Assembly (NCBI GenBank): GCA_043810515.1
Contig: JBDRNZ010000006.1
Span: 1 to 9,437, forward strand
Length of the DNA: 9,437 nucleotides
Direction of reading: 5' to 3'
DNA from: WJKQ01 sp043810515
GTDB taxonomy: Bacteria > Patescibacteriota > Gracilibacteria > UBA1369 > LOWO2-01-FULL-3
Below, in pieces: positions 6,170 through 9,437 of the stretch (the first letter of the stretch is position 1; each line of letters starts with the position of its first letter). The notes below the pieces were generated by a model, which was not told the DNA's origin, did no database searches, and saw only the letters and a list, made by a program, of their open reading frames with translations. Both the position numbers and the translations under genes were made by a program.

Positions 6170-6925
6170 ATGACACAAAAAACAACAAGACCCATATTCA
6201 CAAGTTTGGCCCTCATTAAAATGAAGGAAGATCTTCGTGGCCAGAAAAGCATCAAAAAATATCTGAACGAAAGGTTTGTGATTTTGCCTGGTAACACGGT
6301 GGAGTCATCGTCTAAAGTTCCCACAAAAAAAGTTTTGCTTTCGGATCCTCCCGGTGGAGGCAAGAGGGACTCCGCGGAAAACGCAATCAAACTTTTTGAA
6401 GCTTATAGTTCGCTCACGCCCGAAGATGCATCGGACGAACGATTTTGGGCTTATCTCACCCATTCCGACTTCTTCGATTATATGAAGAAAAGAACCGATG
6501 TATCGGCTCAAAAAGAGGAGAAGCGTGGTAAGTATATTCTGGATCACTGGTTCGTCGATCCGATGAGCCCCGCTTCGTTGATGAACAACGACATATCGAG
6601 GCTTTGGTGGGTGGTTTTTCTCACAAAGACGAAAGACGCGAAAGATCCGTATGTTCTCACCAGAGAAATCTTTTCAATGTTGGACTACACGACACATTTA
6701 CTTCCCGGTACCCAGGGACGGAACGAAACAATACGCTTCGCCGTGCTCGAGTTCGTAGTGGAGAATCCCGATTTGTTCTCAAAAAATAAGGAGGCCAAGG
6801 TGAGGTTGATAATGCGTAAGCTCAATTTAAGAGGCGGGTATTCCGCCCTGTCTTCTTTGGACTCAAACCAAATAAAATCTCTGCTCAAAGAAGCTATCCC
6901 AGAACTTAAACGAGTAATTAAGTAA
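6170..6925 (+). CDS. DUF6339-like protein, third gene of the GHKL module
   Basis: The 251-residue product resembles, from memory, the DUF6339 family: the core LTPEDASDERFWAYLTH (82-98), FFDYMKKR (101-108), then a HWFVDP element and RLWWVVFLT (144-152), followed by KDPYVLTREIF (158-168) and helical C-terminal repeats ending in LSSLDSNQIKSLL. It appears all-helical and soluble. The biochemical role of the family is not known to me; it is seen in phage-defence-type operons with ATPases. The gene starts 11 bases after the preceding stop, so it belongs to the same transcript. SDPPGGGK (58-65) superficially looks like a P-loop but lacks the GxxGxGK[ST] spacing. The remnant of another gene begins directly at its stop codon. 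Confidence 0.75.
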   Translation: MTQKTTRPIFTSLALIKMKEDLRGQKSIKKYLNERFVILPGNTVESSSKVPTKKVLLSDPPGGGKRDSAENAIKLFEAYSSLTPEDASDERFWAYLTHSDFFDYMKKRTDVSAQKEEKRGKYILDHWFVDPMSPASLMNNDISRLWWVVFLTKTKDAKDPYVLTREIFSMLDYTTHLLPGTQGRNETIRFAVLEFVVENPDLFSKNKEAKVRLIMRKLNLRGGYSALSSLDSNQIKSLLKEAIPELKRVIK

Positions 6926-6936
6926 ATAGACATAGA

Positions 6937-7053
6937 ACCTCTTCCGATAGAAAACAAATTGACCAGCTCGTCTATAAACTCTACGGCCTCACCCCGGAGG
7001 AGATTAAGATTGTAGAAAATCGAACAAATTTATGGCTGTGTATAACTTTTTGA
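6937..7053 (+). pseudogene. C-terminal remnant of a class I DNA methyltransferase
   Basis: An open frame without a start runs to TGA at 7051. It encodes DRKQIDQLVYKLYGLTPEEI and then KIVEN (about 6946-7020). This matches the very characteristic last residues of Eco57I/type IIG-like and related adenine DNA methyltransferases, whose proteins end in a phrase of the type IDxLVYxLYGLTxEEIxIVE. Everything upstream of this tail is missing: the frame begins at the stop codon of the DUF6339-like gene. The last ten codons before TGA look like read-through into unrelated sequence. I see this as a fossil of a second methyltransferase lost by deletion or by replacement at a recombination point. The assignment rests on motif memory, which is strong for this tail. 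Confidence 0.75.
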
Positions 7054-7061
7054 CATTGCTC

Positions 7062-7100
7062 TTGACAAACTATTTTACATCACCTATACTAAAAATAGGT
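7062..7100 (+). promoter_or_regulatory. promoter and operator of the toxin-antitoxin operon
   Basis: TTGACA (7062-7067) and TATACT (7085-7090) are 17 bases apart, close to consensus; another TTGACA lies at 7050-7055. ACCTAT (7082-7087) and ATAGGT (7095-7100) form a perfect 6-bp inverted repeat across the -10 box with a 7-base spacer, an arrangement expected for autorepression by the HTH antitoxin encoded downstream. Confidence 0.7.
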
Positions 7101-7144
7101 CATAATAAGGTTACAAAATCAATAAAAAGGTAAAGGTAAATAAT

Positions 7145-7921
7145 ATGCTTTCAAAATTTATTCAACAATTGCGAAAAAAGAACAACCTGACGCAGGAATT
7201 TTTAGCGTCCAAAATTGGCGTTTCTCGCCCGACCTATATGCAAATTGAACAAGGCGAGCGGGACTTGACTCTCACCGAAGCAGAAAAGCTGGCGGATATT
7301 TTTGGCATTGTCCTTGACGATTTTATTAAAGGCAAAGAAAGCCCGTCGCCAAAGATAGAGCTGGAAAAACAAGCGGCGCCTAAAAAAGTTAAACAAGAAA
7401 TGCGAATTTCCGTGCCTCAAGAAAATATTATAAAACTCAAAGAAACGCTTTTGTATATCTTGGAAAAAATCGGGGCGTTGCCAAATATTGGCGAGGCGGT
7501 GATTTGCAAAATTTTGTATTTCATTGATTTTGATTACTATGAGAAATATGAGGAGCAGCTTATCGGCGCCACTTATATTAAAAATCATCACGGACCCACT
7601 CCGGCGGCTTTTACAGAAATCGTTAAACAGATGGAACATAATAACGATTTGGTTCAGGTGGTAAAAAAATATTTTCAATATGATCAAAAAAAATACCTGC
7701 CGCGCAGAAAGGCCGATCTGTCAGTTTTTTCCGCCCGCGAGAAGGAATTGATTGACGCGGAAATTGAGAGATTCAAAGATTTTAATGCCAGCAAAATAAA
7801 GGAGTATTCGCATAAAGATGTGCCATGGATTGGGGCAAAAGATTTGCAACCAATCAGTTATGAGGCGGTTTTTTATCGAGCGCCGGAATTTTCCGTAAGA
7901 CAATATGACGATGAACTATAG
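7145..7921 (+). CDS. panA: XRE-HTH plus Panacea-domain antitoxin
   Basis: The 258-residue protein combines two domains. Residues 1-62 are an XRE/Cro-type HTH (LRKKNNLTQEFLASKIGVSR, then the helix with MQIEQGERDLTLTEAEKLA) that should bind DNA and repress its own promoter. After a charged linker (63-92), residues 97-245 form a Panacea (SocA-type, DUF4065) domain, shown by CKILYFIDFDYYEKY (168-style helix pair), GATYIKNHHGPTPAAF and a C-terminal half with WIGA and PISYEAVFYRAPEF. Panacea domains neutralise many unrelated toxins by direct contact. The downstream toxin gene overlaps its 3' end by 17 bases. An AAAGGT at about 7132 is a weak ribosome site before ATG 7145. The family assignment is secure; specificity for this toxin follows from the overlap. 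Confidence 0.92.
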   Translation: MLSKFIQQLRKKNNLTQEFLASKIGVSRPTYMQIEQGERDLTLTEAEKLADIFGIVLDDFIKGKESPSPKIELEKQAAPKKVKQEMRISVPQENIIKLKETLLYILEKIGALPNIGEAVICKILYFIDFDYYEKYEEQLIGATYIKNHHGPTPAAFTEIVKQMEHNNDLVQVVKKYFQYDQKKYLPRRKADLSVFSAREKELIDAEIERFKDFNASKIKEYSHKDVPWIGAKDLQPISYEAVFYRAPEFSVRQYDDEL

Positions 7922-8279
7922 CGAGACCGCTGAATTCGCGCGCGATTTTAAAAGGTTGCTTAAAAAATTTCCATCACTCGCGGAAGATTTAGCGATAGTC
8001 AAACAATACGATATCGAACTTTTTCATTGCCAAAAAATTGATAGGCGCGGCATTTTTAGAATAGAGAACGTGGGGAATGACGAAAATCTGCAATTTTTCA
8101 AAATTAAAAAATTTGCCTGTAGGGCGTTAAAGGGGCGAGGCTCAAAAAGCGGGATTAGAATTATTTACGCTTTTCATAGCAGTAGCCTAAAGATTGTTTT
8201 TATTGAGATATATTTTAAGGGTGATAAGGCGAACGAAGACCGAGAAAGAATCAAAGAATATTTGAAAAATTTTTCTTAA
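7905..8279 (+). CDS. RelE/ParE-superfamily toxin paired with the Panacea antitoxin
   Basis: The 124-residue product overlaps the antitoxin gene by 17 bases (start 7905) or 11 bases (alternative ATG at 7911). It has the RelE/ParE plan: an N-terminal strand and helical hairpin (SETAEFARDFKRLLKKF), then a beta-sheet with FFKIKKFACRALKGRG, SGIRIIYAFH and IVFIEIYFKGDKANED followed by a last helix ERIKEYLKN. The K/R residues in KIKKFACRALKGRG and the closing strand are as in mRNA-cleaving RelE-like toxins, but ParE-type gyrase poisons share the fold, so the target cannot be decided from sequence. Panacea antitoxins are known to pair with many toxin folds including this one. The toxin should be silent while complexed with its partner. 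Confidence 0.85.
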   Translation: MTMNYSETAEFARDFKRLLKKFPSLAEDLAIVKQYDIELFHCQKIDRRGIFRIENVGNDENLQFFKIKKFACRALKGRGSKSGIRIIYAFHSSSLKIVFIEIYFKGDKANEDRERIKEYLKNFS

Positions 8280-8280
8280 C

Positions 8281-8429
8281 CCACCCGCCGCCCAATTTGA
8301 GGTCCCGCCGCCGTCCGAAAAAATTACTGGGGGTTTCCAGCAGGCGGGCAAGATTCCTTTCTCGCCCAAAAATCAAAACTCAAAGAACTTTTTGACTCCG
8401 TTTTGGCAAAATCATTTTCGCAAACATGA
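8281..8429 (+). pseudogene. possible decayed coding remnant or dispersed repeat
   Basis: This 146-base gap holds two overlapping start-less open frames with protein-like text. One reads QFEVPPPSEKITGGF from about 8293; the other ends FLAQKSKLKELFDSVLAKSF followed by SQT and TGA at 8427-8429, which overlaps the ATG of the next gene (8426). The tail loosely resembles HsdS C-termini (helix ending in SVLAxxF), and PPPSE resembles the PPLSEQ element of the same subunit, but frames differ and the match is weak. A dispersed intergenic repeat is an equal possibility. The base composition (CCGCC-rich start) differs from its neighbours. Confidence 0.25.
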
Positions 8430-9046
8430 ATACCATCAAGGAATCTTTTGATCAAATTTTAAAGGGTGGCAAAGAAGAAAGTCGTCAAGCGGCGCGCGGG
8501 GTAAGGAAGCTTGTGTATAGCTCGTCAACGTCGGGCAGAGAAAAATATGAAGAAATTGCCGACTTAGTCAGAACCGCGCCGGAAAATTATGCGCGTATCT
8601 CCGAGGATTGGCGGCAGGAAAATTTTGTCATAGCTGTTTCGGTTATCTATTTTTTACATAACAAGGAAAACCAGCCGGATTTTCTTTTTCCGTGGTTATT
8701 TCAATTGCTTCAACACCCGAACGGTTATATCCGCCACGCCGCGGTTAAAATGATTTCTCACGAAATCGGGCCGCTGACCTATCACATTCGCTTTCCGGGC
8801 GAAAAATCCAGTTTTCATGAATTTTCACCCGCACAAGCCGATGCGATTTTATATTCTCTTTTTGCAAGTTTGAACGGATTGTTGTCTGCTCTCTGGCAGC
8901 CAAAATATAAGAGATACAAATACATTGATTCTCTGCCGCCGAGTTCATACAAATCAGTGCAAATGGTCTTGGCTGAGATGGAGGATTCTTGCGGGAAGAA
9001 ATACATAGACCGTTTTGTTAGCTCGTCAAATTCGAGTCCCCGGTAG
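8426..9046 (+). CDS. helical hypothetical protein with HEAT-like segment
   Basis: The 206-residue protein is not recognised by name. It appears all-alpha and soluble. Residues 60-115 contain paired helices with the HEAT-like phrase PWLFQLLQHPNGYIRHAAVKMISHEIGP, where a helix, an HPNxxIR turn and an AAVK helix are typical of one repeat unit. Upstream, KEESRQAARGVRKLVY and ENYARISEDWRQENFVIAVSVIYFLH also fit helical-repeat architecture. The tail after IDRF (residues 196-206, SSSNSSPR) is low complexity and runs into a palindromic repeat region, so the original stop may have been altered. There are no catalytic motifs, signal peptide or membrane helices. Neighbours give no clear functional context. 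A protein-interaction role is the most that can be inferred. Confidence 0.7.
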   Translation: MNTIKESFDQILKGGKEESRQAARGVRKLVYSSSTSGREKYEEIADLVRTAPENYARISEDWRQENFVIAVSVIYFLHNKENQPDFLFPWLFQLLQHPNGYIRHAAVKMISHEIGPLTYHIRFPGEKSSFHEFSPAQADAILYSLFASLNGLLSALWQPKYKRYKYIDSLPPSSYKSVQMVLAEMEDSCGKKYIDRFVSSSNSSPR

Positions 9047-9054
9047 TAGAGCAT

Positions 9055-9103
9055 CCCCGTAGCAAAGCAGAGCTTGCTACGGGACAAGAAGCTCGCTACG
9101 GGG
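9055..9103. repeat. REP-like palindrome cluster
   Basis: CCCGTAGCAA (9056-9065) and TTGCTACGGG (9074-9083) form a perfect 10-bp hairpin with an 8-base loop. A further copy of the right arm, GCTACGGGG (9095-9103), can pair equally with CCCCGTAGC (9055-9063), so two hairpins compete. No T-run follows, which argues against a simple intrinsic terminator and for a dispersed extragenic palindrome. It lies between two genes on the same strand. Confidence 0.7.
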
Positions 9104-9126
9104 CAGGCAAAAAGCGTAATAAGTGG

Positions 9127-9132
9127 TAAAAT
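9127..9132 (+). promoter_or_regulatory. possible -10 element for a near-leaderless tspO transcript
   Basis: TAAAAT lies 6 bases before the ATG at 9139, which would give a leaderless mRNA. No matching -35 is seen at 16-18 bases upstream, so this is weak. Confidence 0.25.
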
Positions 9133-9138
9133 TAAATA

Positions 9139-9437
9139 ATGAGGGTTAATAATTTCTTCAAATTAGTTATTGCGATCGTGGTGTCGGAATTGGCCGGAGT
9201 TATCGGGTCGGTGTTTACGATCTCGGCAATTCCGAATTGGTATGACGGGCTGGTGAAGCCAGCGCTGAGTCCTCCGAGCTGGGTGTTCGGGCCTGCCTGG
9301 ACAACGCTTTACGCGCTGATGGGCGTTGCCGCGTTTTTAATTTGGCGTGAATACGACAAATTAACCCTGAGCGAAGTCGAAGGGCTGGTTATACAGCGTA
9401 AAAAGCAAATTAAAATTGCTCTTAGCATATTCCTCGG
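9139..9437 (+). CDS. tspO: TspO/MBR-family membrane protein (5' part only)
   Basis: TspO proteins are small five-helix membrane proteins that bind tetrapyrroles and are linked to stress and oxygen responses. Ninety-nine codons are present before the window ends. The first membrane segment is LVIAIVVSELAGVIGSVFT (9-27), followed by the family hallmark IPNWYDGLVKPALSPPSWVF with GPAWTTLYALMGVA opening the second helix (31-64). Helix two ends at LIWR (67-70). Then comes an unusual stretch EYDKLTLSEVEGLVIQRKK (71-89) before the next helix starts IKIALSIF. In most relatives the loop here is only a few residues, so about 12-15 residues look inserted; its DNA contains a REP-like 20-mer. The frame is intact across it. 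The start has no Shine-Dalgarno. Confidence 0.92.
   Translation, partial: MRVNNFFKLVIAIVVSELAGVIGSVFTISAIPNWYDGLVKPALSPPSWVFGPAWTTLYALMGVAAFLIWREYDKLTLSEVEGLVIQRKKQIKIALSIFL
9365..9384. repeat. in-gene REP-like 20-mer in the TspO loop
   Basis: The 20 bases from 9365 begin CCCTGA and end GAAGGG, with an imperfect dyad, and encode LSEVEG in frame. From memory this sequence is a common dispersed short repeat in many environmental bacterial genomes, where it also appears as TLSEVEG peptides inside proteins. Only one copy is in the window, so the repeat status is not shown by the sequence itself. Confidence 0.5.

Noticed and set aside
6341..6365. SDPPGGGK in the DUF6339-like protein as a Walker A motif.
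   Set aside because: The GxxxxGK[ST] spacing fails (lysine is followed by arginine) and no Walker B is seen.
3424..6925. Assignment to DISARM, BREX or the MutL/Z1/DUF/AIPR (MZA) system.
   Set aside because: The diagnostic helicase, DUF1998, PLD, PglX/PglZ, Z1 and AIPR genes are absent. Shared GHKL ATPase and methylase types are not sufficient for naming the system.

Overview
The window looks like a defence island from a small-genome bacterium, most likely a Patescibacteria/CPR lineage of the Parcubacteria type. This placement is inferred from overall style: moderately AT-rich DNA, compact genes with short or overlapping junctions, almost no Shine-Dalgarno sequences, a Panacea toxin-antitoxin pair, a small HEAT-like orphan gene and a dispersed palindromic repeat. 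No ribosomal or other phylogenetic marker is present, so the assignment is tentative.

Layout. Positions 1-284 hold no gene but contain a strongly structured segment: an H-type pseudoknot inside a long stem (about 36-122). A 65-residue MerR/excisionase-type HTH gene follows at 291. A first tightly packed gene set (606-3019) encodes a zinc-ribbon/GIY-YIG fusion nuclease, a C5-cytosine DNA methyltransferase, a putative PD-(D/E)xK restriction enzyme and a Vsr-like nickase. A promoter at 3068-3095, with a perfect 7-bp inverted repeat over its -35 box, starts a second operon (3169-6925). It encodes a 72-residue basic protein, a 628-residue GHKL (MutL/MORC-like) ATPase, a 283-residue protein of unknown function and a DUF6339-like protein. 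These two blocks together resemble the methylase/Vsr/GHKL-ATPase systems linked to the origin of MORC proteins, but no helicase, PLD, Z1 or AIPR gene is visible here.

The island ends with a fossil: about 80 bases after the DUF6339-like gene encode only the C-terminal tail typical of a class I DNA methyltransferase. Next is a textbook promoter with an operator-like palindrome driving a Panacea antitoxin and an overlapping RelE/ParE-fold toxin. The last part (8280-9437) is ordinary accessory or core sequence: a stretch with coding-like open frames but no gene, a helical hypothetical protein, a REP-like palindrome cluster, and the 5' part of a TspO/MBR membrane protein carrying what looks like an in-frame repeat insertion.

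Working model (inference): the methyltransferase marks self DNA, the Vsr-like and PD-(D/E)xK proteins supply nicking or cleavage, and the GHKL ATPase with its two partners forms an ATP-gated DNA-sensing module under its own regulated promoter. The toxin-antitoxin pair may stabilise the island.
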